From the NCBI RefSeq assembly GCF_019279795.1, contig NC_056749.1, forward strand, positions 570,124,585 through 570,188,584: 64,000 nt of DNA, in the 5' to 3' direction. This document shows, piece by piece, positions 21,691-32,874 of the stretch. A model generated the notes under the pieces. That model was not told the origin of the DNA. It did no database searches and was given only the letters and a program-made list of their open reading frames with translations. The DNA comes from Protopterus annectens (lineage: Eukaryota; Chordata; Ceratodontiformes; Protopteridae). Position 1 is the first letter of the stretch, and each line of letters begins with the position of its first letter. The position numbers and the translations under genes were made by a program.

Positions 21691-22964
21691 TAGGTCCTTT
21701 TGCAGATCATTTGGCGGTTAGTTTTAGCATCTCAGTATCTAAGGGCTATATCTAAAGACGACGAATGTATGCCAATTGATGTCTACACATCAATGACAGG
21801 CAGCATCACATAACTTTGGAAGAATGGCATATTCGCAGCAACCTCCTTTACACACAAGTGTAGTGTTTTTAAGGCATTTATTGTTAGCCACATGATGGCA
21901 TAGCAAATTAAATGTAAAACAAAATAAAGTATAACTTTTAAGACTTTTAGATGACCAACTGTTTACTTTGAATAAACTAAAAGCTGTAAACTATGACAAA
22001 TACACTACCAAATGGGGAAACAAATATCCAAAGTGAGAATAAAATGCAAGAGGCAGTTAAAAGTCTTAGATGGTAGTGAAGGTTTTGAAAATACCTGTGT
22101 TATCATTATACAAGTAACTGAAACACAAGCCTCTCAACAGAGAAAGAACATTCACAGAAGCATAGTAAAGAAACTTAAAATATTCAAATGTGATAAAATA
22201 TTCTACTCAATGGGATATTAATAATATGTTAGTCCAATATTATGCAAAGTTATATCAGTTGGTTGCAGAATTATATAATTATTATACTGGATTTATGAGA
22301 CCCCACAAAATGTTTTAAAGACTTTGAAATTACAGTACAAAATAATACGGATAGTTTATCTTCATAACAAAGGACCTGAGTCTGATGGACACTTAGCAGA
22401 GTCCTATATTGAATTAAAAGATGATCCAACACCTCATTTACTTTAACTAATACACTTTATGACGATTCCCGAGTGTGAGGTACTTGGGAGAAAGAAAATT
22501 ATTTTTCTCATTTATAATGTCCTTACTTGAACTACACAAAATAACATTTTCACTGGAAAATCAAAATGAGAAGCCATTATTGGAAATGGTTTCCAGTTAG
22601 ATGCATGAGAAAGTGATTTTATACAGAGATCTTTTAGACAAGGTTCTCTATGAATGTATCAATGTGACATAAAATATTGTATGGATTTTATTATATAATA
22701 CACAAATTACATATGAGATGTTTGTGAGGCTGTTGGTACTGGAACACACCAGAGGAAAAGTTGTTGCATTGTTGGTGGTTATTATCAGCCTATACAAGAC
22801 AGCTGGAGATGGATGGGTCAAAATATTAATTGGTGTGAATGTTCTGTTGGAAAATGAGATCCTTTTCCTTGACATGCTGGATAATTTTGCTAAGCAACAG
22901 CAAAGTAAAATGGCTTTAGCTACTATGGTAAAGACATTTTAGATGAATGAAGTCCGCATCGTTG

Positions 22965-24745
22965 CCTGAACCATCATTAACAAAGTGTTTTTATACATGA
23001 ATTACATACATTCTCAGGAGATAACACACAACCAAGGTCTTTTTCTTCCTTCATTTTTTGCTTTCCGTCTCTTGCTTATATCTTTCTTTACAGGACTTTG
23101 TGGGCCTTATTCCTATTTTCCTTCTTTTAAATCCTTTGTTTCTTAGTTACATTGCTATGTTTTATATTCAGCGGCTATATGTTGTACTTTATGCATTTAT
23201 TCTGAGCTTATGGATAACAAAAAAAAAACAAAACAAACAAACAAAAAACAAAACAAAACTAGGCAATGTAATGAGCTGGCACACGAAACATAAAAGCCAT
23301 GCACTTAAAGTAACAGGTATATGTCCAAAAGCAGTTTGCTGAACTAATCTAAGGTTAATGTCAAAACTAAACATCACATGATTTAGCTGAGGTTATCATC
23401 ACTGTATGAATACTAGCAAAAGTGACACACAAGGAAATTCTCTTTATGAATAACATTAATAATGACCTACAACATACTGTTATTGCAAGTCGCCGCAGTA
23501 AGATAACCATGATATTAACTGAATTGCGAACTGTGCAATGGTAAAAACGTAACAGCAGAAGAAAAACAAGAATACCTGAAATAAAATAATACAGTTAGTA
23601 TACGCATATTTTGTAAAGAATTGGAAGTTCCTATGAAAAGGTGGAACTGCTGGATGAAATGCCTCTGGCTAGGTTTGGTATTTTTCCTTGTCATATAGTG
23701 ACCACATGAAGTCACGAGAGTTGCAAATGACTGTCTTTAAAAATGACATCTAAGATTTCAATCGTAGAATCTTCCAGAAGATTTTCTGATCTTAGCATGG
23801 CATGTTTTGAATAAAAACTATTCTAGAAATGGTGACTACAGAGTGATAAAAGCATTTTAAACTTTAGATGTTTATAGTTTCATCAGTTACAGCTAACTTA
23901 GATAGTTGCCTTTCACTTTACAAATCTGGCATACTATTCAAAATAAGAGGAAATCTGTGACCATGCTGAATTTTGGTAAGCTAACTGATAGGATAAATAT
24001 TTTTGTTATCTCTTCTTTTTTTCTTTCTTTTTTGTTTGCCAAATAGGTTTTGATCCTACCTGTTTTGCTTCAAATACTTAACCTATTCAACAGCTTCCTT
24101 TTGGTGAAAAGGAGGGGTTACTACATGCACTGGAGGTCTATAAGAAAAGGCACAGTAAGAACATGTAGCCAAGCTTGCAGGTTCAGTCCTCAAATTAAAG
24201 TAAAAGTTTAAGCGGTCTTCATCATATCCTTACAGAAGATCTGCAGTTATGCCTGTAGGTGGCTAAGTATATGGGTGAGTATATTTTTTATTTCATAAAT
24301 CCAAGAAGATCAGAATCACTGAAGGAATCATGCACAGGGATTCTGGAACTTTATGCATATGCAAATCTCTTTTATGAGAGAAAAGTCTGTTATAGGCCTG
24401 CTGTAACTTTCCACCATGATGCTACCAAATTCAATGAAAAATGAGTCTTCTCCAAGATTAGAGTAAATTTACCTGGGAAAGAAATATTGGGTAGGAAAAG
24501 AAAATTCCTCTTGTCCTAAGGAAGAGGCAGACAGACTCCTGATTCTCTCTCTACCAAAACCTCAAATCAGTCTCAGTATATGTCGGCTTTAACGGAATCT
24601 AAACTTCAACCTATGATGGACTGCAGAGTTTCTCTGAAGAGACTGAAGTAACTTCTGCCAGTATCAGTGGATGGCATACAGTAAGTGTTGGGAAGACAAC
24701 CAATTTAAATCAGAAAAAGTGAGTCAAAACAACTCGGGAAATGAG
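22965..24745. other. No gene recognised
   Basis: AT-rich with short frames and no motif on either strand. A-rich and C-A-rich low-complexity sequence lies at 23219-23262. This is the left flank of the DIRS element. Confidence 0.45.
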
Positions 24746-24794
24746 AAAGTACAGTTTTGTACCTACCATAAATGTAGATGTTCGAGTGCTAATA

Positions 24795-24944
24795 CAGCTG
24801 CAGTCATAACAGATGGGTTCTCCTGCCGTCAGGCGGGTCCTCGGTCGGCCGAATTTCAAAGTCTAGGTCCGGCGTCGGTTGTCGTCGCTTCTTCCCTGAC
24901 GTCAGTGCGACAGGGGTATAAAAGAACCAGCTGATGCCATTTTC
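24795..24944. repeat. DIRS terminal inverted repeat, 3' side
   Basis: The reverse complement matches 30092-30241 with about six mismatches in 150 bases. It includes TGACGTCA-type and TATAAAAG sequence, as in the opposite repeat. An outer 46-base extension (24749-24794) is not shared with the other end but is repeated, inverted, in the internal complementary region. Confidence 0.93.
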
Positions 24945-25102
24945 ATCAGTCTTTCTTGCCCCAGATGTCAGGTGCCCCCAGAAGGAAGGCAATACATAAA
25001 ATAATGTAATAATGCAATGCAATATAATCAAAAAACAGTAGTTGCAAGCAAATACACCATAAAAGAATACCCCTAGAGGGAAAGGTGGGAGGGAAACCTG
25101 GA

Positions 25103-25197
25103 CTGCAGCTGTATTAGCACTCGAACATCTACATTTATGGTAGGTACAAAACTGTACTATGTTCATCGTGCATACAGCTGCAGTCATAACAGATGGG
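25103..25197. repeat. DIRS internal complementary region
   Basis: Positions 25103-25157 are the exact complement of the left outer end, 24749-24803. Positions 25158-25197 are the complement of the right outer end, about 30219-30257. The two are fused here, end to end. In DIRS replication models this region templates the joining of the two ends during circle formation. It lies just beyond the recombinase stop, as expected. Confidence 0.93.
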
Positions 25198-25231
25198 TAG
25201 AATCCCAAAGCTAAGAAAGGGGTGGTAGGCA

Positions 25232-26260
25232 CTAGGTGGAGCTAGGAGGAGCCAAAATGCCCTGCAATACTGCAGTGGCAAAGCCTGCTCTAGACTTGGA
25301 GTATAATGGTAGGTTGTAGTGCTTGGAGAAGGTATGCACAGAACTCCAAGTGGCTGCTTCTAAAATATCCTTGGTAGGAACTCCTCTGAGGAAGGCTGCA
25401 GAGGTGGCTGTGGCCCTGGTGGAATGAGTTCTAATGCCTGTAGGTACAGTTTTGCCATGAAAGGAATAGCAAAAGCGTATGCAGTGGGCTATCCATTTTG
25501 AGATTGTCTGTTTGGATATTGACTTTCCTTGAGCTCCTACATAGGCCACAAAAAGCTGTTCTGATTTTCTGAAAGGCTTTGTTCTGTCCAAATAATAACG
25601 CAGTTGTCTGTGGATGTCCAAGGAATGCAGTAATCTCCCCTTTGTTTTGAGGATTAGGATAAAAAGTAGGTAAATGTATGGCCTGATTTAAAGCTACCCT
25701 GGATACCACTTTAGGCATAAAGGACGTATTGGTACGTAATGAAACTCTGTCCTGATGGAAGATGATGAAAGGCTGGACAGCCATAAGAGCCTGTAGTTCT
25801 GAAACTCTATGAGCTGAAGTGATAGCCAGAAGGAAAGCTGTTTTCCAGGACAAATATTGTAAATCTGATGAGGCAGCTGGTTCAAAAGGGGGCAAAGTCA
25901 GTTTTTCCAGAATGAAATTAAGATCCCAAGCAGGTATTGGTTGTTTTCTTGGAGGTCTTAAATTCTTAGCCCCTCTGAAGAACTGTCTTAATAGAGGGTG
26001 AGAGAGAATAAAGGTGGATCAGTGTTGTATTCTGCAGAGATGGCTGAGGCATGGATTTTGATGGAGGAGAACGAAAGTCCACTGCTTAGCAGTTCGGCCA
26101 AATATTGTAGTATTTGAGGTAAATTCAGTTTTCCAGGGCACTGGCCCTTTTTCTCATTCCAAACACAAAAACGTTTCCACTTTGCAGAGTAAGCTTTTCT
26201 AGTTGATGGCCTTCTGGTCTCCAAAATGACATCCTGCACCTCCGTGGACAGCAGGGCCTG
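25232..26260 (-). pseudogene. DIRS tyrosine recombinase, frameshifted
   Basis: Carries out strand exchange when the circular cDNA integrates. The N-terminal core-binding part (about 26260-25990) has STRKAYSAKWKRFCVW and the helices around LPQILQYLAELL. The catalytic part follows: Arg in AHRVSEL (about 25810), then HSTRATATSAAF with the His-x-x-Arg pair (about 25430), then WSSVHTFSKHYNL with the nucleophile-position Tyr (about 25325). So the Arg-His-Arg-Tyr set is visible. The frame changes between about 25990 and 25895, and again around 25620-25560, so one intact protein cannot be made. The final frame ends at 25232, 35 bases before the internal complementary region. Confidence 0.88.
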
Positions 26261-26268
26261 CTGTGATG

Positions 26269-26645
26269 CTAAGGAATCTTCCATGCGGCTAGATTGAGTG
26301 TCTTTAGTTGACTGTGAAGAGTTTTGAAGCTGTGCTGAGTCAGAAGAAGAGGCATTAGAGGCAGGGTCCATGGTGGGGAATGCGTCAGGCTCCTTAGTAG
26401 TGGGTACCAGTGTTGCCTTGGCCAGTCCGGAGCAATGAGGATCATCTTTGGTCTGTCTGCTCTGGTCTTCAATAGGACTTTGGGCAGCAGAGGAAGAGGT
26501 AGGAAGGCATAAACTGTCATTGATGTCCAACTGAAAGAGAGAGCGTCCACTCTCCAGGCCTTTGGATGGAAGATCCTTGAGCAGAATTTGGTTAATTGAT
26601 GATTTTTGTGGGAGGCAAAGAGATCTATGTCTGGCCTTCCCCATT
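26269..26645 (-). pseudogene. DIRS methyltransferase-like segment
   Basis: Minus-strand frame at 26550-26269, plus the shifted sequence before it, gives DIDLFASHKN near 26620 and then ALSFSWTSMTVYAFLPLPLL and IAPDWPRQHWYPLL. In vertebrate DIRS elements a stretch of this kind lies between RNase H and the recombinase and is often described as Dam-methyltransferase-like. Its role is not established. It is separated by frameshifts from both neighbours. Confidence 0.65.
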
Positions 26646-26646
26646 C

Positions 26647-27166
26647 TTAGATTATTTCTGTAAAAACTTTTGGATGCAACTTCCATTCGTGTGGATCTGT
26701 TATATTCCTGCTTAGGTTGTCTGCCAGCGTGTTTTCCTTGCCTGGCAAGTACTGTGCTTGCAGCTCCATTTGTAAGTCCATGGCCAAGTTCCAAAGTGAC
26801 ATGGCCAGTCTGCATAGGGGATAAGAATGTGTTCCTCCCTGCTTGTTTATGTACCACAACTGTGGTGTTGTCTGCTCTTATCAATAGCTGACCTGGTTGT
26901 AGAAGGTCCTTGAAGGCTGTAATAGCATTCATCACTGCTAGCATTTCTTTTTGATTGATGTGAAGGTGCTTTTCTTTTTGGGTCCATTTGCCCTGAATGC
27001 ACCGGTCTGTCATGTGCGCCCCCCAGGCATAGTCCGAGGCGTCTGTTGTGATGACTTGATTTGCTTGAGGCTTGCTGAATGGAAGACCTGTGTTTGTTTG
27101 GCATGCTTGAGCCCACCACAGAAATTCCTTTTGCAGACATGGAATTAGTGGCATCATTGTTTCCAA
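26647..27166 (-). pseudogene. DIRS RNase H domain, frameshifted
   Basis: Degrades the RNA strand after reverse transcription. The frame from 27166 gives VITTDASDYAWGAHM (the first catalytic Asp), LHINQKEMLAV (Glu) and IRADNTTVV (Asp). A shift near 26860 moves the true reading to the frame 26859-26647, which continues WYINKQGG, LPGKENTLADNLSR and EWKLHPKVF. The block after ADN is also the part that allowed the 415-717 relic to be recognised. It is joined to RT through another frame change near 27170. Confidence 0.88.
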
Positions 27167-28160
27167 ACTGTGGCTGTGTTGAGACCATATGTTTTTTAGG
27201 TACCATTGTAGTTCTCATATGCAGCTTTGCACATGGGATTAGTAAGATGCAAGATGCCATGAATCCCAGAGCCTGCAGGATTTTCCTTGCAGTCAGCCTG
27301 GTGCAATTTGCCAGTGTTCTGAAATATTGAATTAGTTGCCCCTGCTTCTCTGGCGTGAGGTAGGCCATCTGGGTGTTTGTGTCCAAATTGGCACCCAGGA
27401 AAATTAGCTTCCGAGAGGGTATTAGTCTTGATTTCTCTTTGTTGACTGTGTATCCTAGAGAGTTTAATAACATTATTACATAAGCCAGATGTTTCAGAAG
27501 AATGTGTTTGCTGTCCGCTTGGATCAGGCAGTTGTCCAAATAAGGGTATATTTGTATCCCTTGAAGTCTGCAGTAGGCAATTACTGATGCCAGGCATTTC
27601 GTGAATACTCTGGGCACAGTAGATAAACCAAAGGGCAATGCAGATAATTGATAATGTATTGAACCTGCAAGAAATCTGAGGTATCTTCTGCAATTTTGCC
27701 TGATTGAGACATGCAGGTATGCCTCCTTGAGGTCCAATGTTACCAGCCAAGACTCCTTGCCCAGCATGGGAAGAAGTTGCTGTAGAGTGAGCATCTTGAA
27801 TTTTGGTACAAGTAGGAATGTGTTTAGGATGGAATGATCCAAAATAGGTCTCCAATCTTTGCCCCTCCTTGGCACCAGAAATAGCCTGGAATAAAAACCT
27901 TGACCTTGTTCGTGTGTAGATACCTCTTGAATAGCTTCATGTTTATAAGGTCTGAAATTTGCTTTTGTGCCCCTGCCCTTTGATTGTGTGGCAGGTTTGG
28001 CATGCCTTTCATTTTTGGAAGGGTATGAAAATGGAATTTTTAGCCTCTGTATATAATGTTCAGGATCCATTTGCCCTTTGTGACAATATGCCAATTTTTT
28101 GAGAATAGTGCCAGCTTTCCTCCTAAGGGTGCTGCCATTTGAGACCTGGTTGGCATGCAA
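26847..28160 (-). pseudogene. DIRS reverse transcriptase
   Basis: Makes the cDNA copy. The long open part (about 27950-27200) shows GFYSRLFLVPRRGKDWRPIL, then LVTLDLKEAYLHVSI (first catalytic Asp), RRYLRFLAGSIHYQ, LPFGLSTVPRVFTK and the catalytic block PYLDNCLIQA, then the thumb KILQALGFMASCILLIPCAK. The catalytic pair, normally two aspartates in YLDD, reads YLDN here, which should abolish activity. Residues after about 27170 in this frame are read out of phase; the real continuation is the RNase H frame. The frame is shared with the end of gag, from which a single stop near 28170 separates it. Confidence 0.92.
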
Positions 28161-28169
28161 AGGGGAAAG

Positions 28170-29945
28170 TCATTGGTTTTGCTTTCTGAATGATTGCGAG
28201 TTGTCCTCACCACCTCTTTGTGTAGGAGCTTGCCATCGTCTGCCTCTGTACGAGCCTTGTGTTTGTCCTCTGCCCCTCGGGCGCCTGTATCTGCCTCTTT
28301 GGGGTCTGTCTGTGGCAGGAAAGGACCAGTTTTTGGAAGGCCAATTTCTACTAAAACGTGGGGGTTGAACCTGCATAAATTCTTTCACAGTTTGCATTGA
28401 TTTAGCCTTTTCCTCCATTTTCCGTAATACTTCCTCAGCATTTACCCCAAATAGTACATCCTTTTGAAGAGGGGCGTCTAGTAATTTAGCTTTGACATGA
28501 TCAGGCAAGGCTTGTTCCTTGAGCCAAGCATGCCTACGTATGACAGCCTGTAACAGCAGCTCTACATGAGGCCTCTATAGCATCAAAACCACATTGTAAG
28601 GTATGTTTACCCACTTGTTCTGCATTATGCATCAAATCCTGCAACTCCTTCATGTCTGGCTGTTCAGGTTGTGACATTTTACTTTTCAATTGAGATAACA
28701 GAAACTGTTGGTATTTTAGCATATGAAACTGACAGTTTAAGGCCCTCATGGATAGGGTAGCCGAGGTATATACCTTTTTTCCCCACCTTTCTAAGGATCT
28801 GGAATCTCTCTCGGAAGGCAATGGGTTTTTGGCAATGGAGGCCTTAACTCCCTTGGGCCCCTGTGAGATGGTTTCTAGGTCAGCAGCATGGCTTTTGTAT
28901 AGAAATTGGTGCGAGTCAGGAACCCTGTAGTACCTGTCAGGCTTAACTGGAGCTGGAGGGAGAGAGTCCGGGTTAAAGCAGGCCTCCGAGTAAACATCTT
29001 CTAGGATGCCCAGGACAGGAGGTATAGCCAGAGGCCTGTGCTGGGGTAACAAAAGAAATTCCCTGAGTCTTTTCTTGGAATCTGAATAATCCTGACCTAC
29101 CCAATGGAAGTGTTCCCTTAAGGTATGCAGAGTTTCACCAAATGAGTAATCCTCAGGGGGGGATACAGAAGGAATAGATGCATTAGAGTCTTCAAAAGGA
29201 GAGTAAGACTGTTCCTGATAATCAGAGTGCTCTGAAATGATGGAGCCCTGATCAGAGAAGGGGAAATCTTCCTCCACTCTGGGTCTTTTGGCCGGAGGTG
29301 GCTGAGAACCTCTGATTAGAGTAATTAAATCCTCAGCCATTTTAAGCATCTGTTTCTTAGGCATGGGGCCTGGAGATGGGCCCTGTGTAGCTGGTCTCTT
29401 AGGGTGCATGGCAGCTTTAGACTTGGTGAAAGCCTTGATGGAGAAAGAAGAGAAAGGTCTGAAGACACCTTGAGTGGAGGTGGACCTGTCCACATTCTGT
29501 GTTTCAATGTCAAGTGTGGCTTTGGTATATGTAGTCAGGGTGTGGGCCGAGGAGCCTGCGACCTCGGGTACAGGAGACACCGCCGAAGATGTGTCGTCGG
29601 TAATCAGGGGCTGCGTAGGCGCCTCGCTGAGAACCGGACCACGTGTAGTCGGCTTTGGCGTGGTGTCAGTAGAGGCCGCGGACCTCGAGTGTCGGTCCTT
29701 GTCTTTGTGTTTTTAGACAAAAACAGAGTCGGAGTATCCGACGACATAGTATAGTTAAATGCTTTCCCAAAATAATGCTGGGCGAACTCCGCCCGACGCT
29801 TAATAGTGCGTTTGTTGAATGTAGCACAAAAGCGACAGACCGAAACGTCGTGGTCTGGGCCTAAACAAGGTATACAGAGGGAATGGAAATCCTTATGCGG
29901 TATTTGCTTCCCACAAGAAATACAATTATTAACTTTGTCTGACAT
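28170..29945 (-). pseudogene. DIRS ORF1 (gag-like), frameshifted
   Basis: The start at 29945 gives MSDKVNNCISCG followed by paired-cysteine motifs CIPCLG and CRFCATF within the first 50 residues, the typical N-terminal cysteine cluster of vertebrate DIRS ORF1. The upstream open frame to 30287 is inside the terminal repeat and is not needed. A shift near 29600 leads to the frame 29580-28534, which is acidic and proline-rich and contains PEDYSFGETLHTLREHF and SMRALNCQFHMLKYQQF. A second shift near 28520 leads to 28508-28170 with KAKLLDAPLQKDVLFGVNA and an Arg-Gly-rich tail, possibly nucleic-acid binding. It probably forms the particle that holds the RNA. Confidence 0.85.
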
Positions 29946-30091
29946 CGGTCTGAGGCAAGAAAAAGTTTCCACAACGGGGTACTTAGCTTTTAAGAAGTAC
30001 TTCGGTTCCAAATTTTTTGTAATCTCAGGAGCTGGCCGACCGGCACTGGCGAACTGCTTCTGCTTCGGGCACCGCGCGGCAAAAGACTTAA

Positions 30092-30241
30092 GAAAATGGC
30101 ATCGGCTGGTTCTTTTATACGCCTGTCGCACTGACGTCAGGGAAGAAGTGCCGACAACCGACGCCAGACCTAGACTTTGGAATTCGGCCGACCGAGGACC
30201 CGCCTGACGGCAGGAGAACCCATCTGTTATGACTGCAGCTG
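30092..30241. repeat. DIRS terminal inverted repeat, 5' side
   Basis: Inverted partner of 24795-24944, about 96 percent identical by eye. It carries the promoter-like sites that face gag. The outermost bases to about 30257 are copied in the internal complementary region. Confidence 0.93.
30108..30145 (-). promoter_or_regulatory. Promoter-like sites inside the DIRS terminal repeat
   Basis: Reading toward gag on the minus strand, a palindromic TGACGTCA (30132-30139; a CRE/ATF-type site) is followed about 15 bases on by TATAAAAG (about 30111-30118). Gag begins about 170 bases downstream. The same sites are kept in the other terminal repeat, so the match may reflect repeat identity as well as promoter function. 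Confidence 0.55.
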
Positions 30242-30259
30242 TATGCACGATGAACATCT

Positions 30260-31820
30260 GCCTCTGCCAGGAAAACTTCTGGATCATCTACCTCCTTTGC
30301 TTCCAAAATAAGTGAGTGTCTGACATTTGCATATACATCAGTTCTGATGAAGGTGCATGCTCTTTAGGGTGTATCTCACAGGCATCAGTGCATGTAGAAG
30401 TTGTAATGCCTCTTTCAAAACCATGTCGCCATCCTAGTACTGTAGGATGGGTAAAAACATCTAGAATAGGAGATCCAAACCTTCACACTTTCTCTACTCT
30501 GCAAATTCTACCAAGTGTCCTTTCTTGTATTTCTTTTCTAAAGACTCAAGGTGTTTTGTTACCTTTTAAAACTGAGTTTAACATCTACTCCCTTACCATG
30601 GTAGCCAGTTTAAATTTACTATAACATTCACACTTGCTGATATTGTGGCCAGGGCCTAAGTAAAACAGATAATGGTTGTGGAGGTCTTTAGGTGGTACCT
30701 ACATACCACAACCACACATATTTATGGATTTAGTCCCCCTGTAGAAATTTTCACATGTATCACTAAAGAAACTGATAAATGTAAATTATAACGATAACTG
30801 TTGGAAAATATCACTTAAACTATAAAAAAATAAAATAAAGTCACTCTGCATAACAAATTTGTTCTGGTGTAATAAGGAGGTATGTGACATGCAAAACAGT
30901 AAGCAGAAGTAAAAATGTAGAAAAATATAAATGAGCGGTGCAATGTTTGACAGAAAATGACTGGGTAGATAAGTGATGTATAATGTTTGCAAGTAGGAGT
31001 GTGCCAGTATGGTTTGTGATGTAAAATGCTTGCCACTAGGATTTTGTCGGTGTGGCTTGTTTTCGTTTACATAACTGTATGACTGCTTATGTTGTGATGG
31101 TTTAATAAAGATGTTTCTTGTTTAGAAAAAGGGGCAGAACTTAATTTATGTAATGTTGCTTAGTTTAGATGATAGAAATATACGTGAAGCGTAATGTTTG
31201 TTAATTTTAACTTGTTAATACACTTTGATTACTTCTGTATAAATGTAAATGTGCCTATGTCACAAGTGATAATTCAATAAAGGTGTTAAAAAAAGGACAT
31301 GTAAGAGAATCTTGCACCATCCTAAAGCAGTACCCTGCAAGCAAAAGGCCAAAGCTGACTACTCAGAGGGATGATACCACTACATTATCATTGATTCTGG
31401 CTATTAAAGAACATACAAAGGAATAAAATCAAAGTATTAAAACTGTTAAAGTGATGGTCTGAGGGGAAGATTTTTGCTCCGTTGTCAAAATACATTTGGG
31501 TTGTGCAACTAATTGATGTGAACATTAGAGACCAAAAAACTTTGCAACTATCGCATTATTATACCCGCTTTCAAAAAGAAAACTGGAAAAGAGATGCACA
31601 AACTGCTTACTTTATATATTGTTCAATTTAGGTCAAGTTTAGCTCTGGTTGTAGAATATACCTCCATTTGTAAAAATGACCACACCAATAAACGTAGGCA
31701 AAAAATGTACAATACCCAGCAAAAGGCTTTCTGCAAGGTTAATCCCACTTTTATAAGAGGTCCTTGGGCTACATCACTCAGAAATTTCAAAGGAAGAAAT
31801 TATTTGCCTTATCAGATACT
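30260..31820. other. No gene recognised; two LINE-tail-like A signals
   Basis: Short frames only. Two AATAAAG signals with short poly-A-like runs (about 31106-31132 and 31276-31295) look like old retroposon ends. Nothing upstream of either identifies a family. Confidence 0.4.
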
Positions 31821-31826
31821 GTGTGA

Positions 31827-32053
31827 CTGCGGTGGTGGTGTTGCGATAGTGTTGTCGCCTCACAGTAAGACGTTGTCCTGTTCGATTCTCAGCTACAGCG
31901 TATTCTGTGTGGAGACATGTGTGAATGGGCGTACCTTCGTTGAAGGTTGTGCGTCAGGGCCGGCAACTCGGCACGTAAAAATCTACTGCCAATCATTAGT
32001 GGACTGGAGTTCCGCTGTGGCGACCCCTAACCGGGAAAAGCCGAAAGACACAA
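31827..32053 (+). mobile_element. SINE S2, copy 2, with target duplication
   Basis: Flanked by CAGATACTGTGTGA (31813-31826) and CAGATACTGTATGA (32054-32067), a 14-base target duplication with one mismatch. The head carries a box B-like GTTCGATTCTC near 31881. The body and tail match copy 1, including GTTGAAGGTTGTGCGTCAGG and CTGTGGCGACCCCTAACC. The 157-residue frame that runs across the element is a by-product, not a gene. Confidence 0.88.
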
Positions 32054-32539
32054 CAGATACTGTATGAACTGATATGGGAGGAGTACAAACACTCACTGCT
32101 TGGGCCCTTGTTATTTAACATTTTCTGTGACTTGGCTGAGGGTGAATTGTAGTAATGTCATTGTTATACAATATACTAATAACAGCACTGTGCCATGGCT
32201 ACAAAAAGGGATCCAGGCATCATTAACCCAATGTAAAGCATAATTGTATCAGGCTGATCTGCATTGTCACTAAAGCAACAGCTGTGATTTGGTAATTAAA
32301 GTTTGCTTCCATTAGAAGGCGCTGCAGTGTTATACTTTTCAATAAGGAGGGAATCAAAACTGAGGCAGTTCAAAATTTTAGGATACAAAATGCTACACCT
32401 TTTCACCAACAGAAGGTTCAAAAATGAAGTAGGTGCAAATTTCTACTATTTGAGCATTTTGTCCAGACTAACAGCTAATCTAATCTCAGTCCACTTCATA
32501 ATTTCCAAAATCCTTATATGATTACTAAACTCCTATGTC

Positions 32540-32872
32540 TTTTGCTACTAGTGACTGATGATATTTTCTCCATATTTATTTTTATCTTCACTTGTTGATT
32601 TTGGTACAATAATACTGATCTCTGTTTATACCAATCTGATTGAATTAATTGAATTCTGCTTTAATTTATATTTTCTGTATATATTGCTGTAATCAAACAA
32701 ACTAGATTCCTGCTTTTACGTATATATTCTGTATATGTTACTATATTTACCATCTGTAACACTGTTTCTGCTTTTGTACTAGTTAATGTTTATATTTTTT
32801 CTGTATCTCGTTGGAGCTTTTCTCCCCGGGCCTCCACTGAAAATGGGCTCTTTTAAATAAATAAATAAAATC
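32540..32872 (+). repeat. LINE family B 3' tail (5'-truncated copy)
   Basis: Ends GGAGCTTTTCTCCCCGGGCC, then CTGAAAATGGGCTC, then (AAAT) repeats. This is the tail that closes the LINE at 56050-58065 and the inverted copy at 58248-58780. No coding part remains. Confidence 0.7.
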
Positions 32873-32874
32873 TA

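Larger units (their letters stand above)
20540..22960 (+). pseudogene. L1-like ORF2 relic (endonuclease and RT pieces)
   Basis: Heavily decayed plus-strand LINE. Near 20715-20850, NVNGAYDFNLRLLLKFT and then LLQETQITSSKGSYA match the start of an L1-type APE endonuclease, including the catalytic Glu in LQET. Near 22372-22445, GPESDGHLAESYIELKDD matches the L1 RT block usually written as S-P-G-P-D-G followed by A-E-F-Y. Both are in the correct order and spacing for a shortened ORF2. The catalytic FADD block is not recovered. A SINE (21096-21331) and a short tandem repeat (21541-21690) interrupt it. Stops are too many for function. Confidence 0.5.
24749..30257 (-). mobile_element. Complete DIRS retrotransposon (tyrosine-recombinase type), inactivated
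   Basis: About 5.5 kb, minus strand. The hallmarks are all visible. Terminal inverted repeats of 150 bases lie at 24795-24944 and 30092-30241. An internal complementary region at 25103-25197 equals the complements of the two outer ends joined together. The coding order is gag (29945-28170), RT (28160-26900), RNase H (about 27080-26650), a methyltransferase-like segment (about 26640-26400) and tyrosine recombinase (about 26250-25232). DIRS elements are thought to integrate as circles through the recombinase, using the internal region to rebuild the ends, and so make no target duplication; none is evident. At least six frameshifts and a changed RT active site make this copy dead, but the structure is whole. 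Confidence 0.95.

Noticed and set aside
26670..27330. Plus-strand frames opposite the DIRS RNase H and RT
   Set aside because: They are shadows of the minus-strand element, whose motifs explain the coding signal.
28099..28400. Plus-strand cysteine-rich frame opposite the DIRS gag tail
   Set aside because: Shadow of the Arg-Gly-rich gag end on the minus strand; the composition follows from the complement.
29945..30287. Open frame extending DIRS ORF1 upstream by 114 codons
   Set aside because: It runs through the terminal inverted repeat and over the promoter-like sites. The cysteine cluster typical of the protein starts at the Met at 29945, so the extension is not part of the gene.
31594..32067. 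157-residue plus-strand frame
   Set aside because: It crosses a SINE with clear target duplications; the second half is the SINE's own sequence. No protein family motif.
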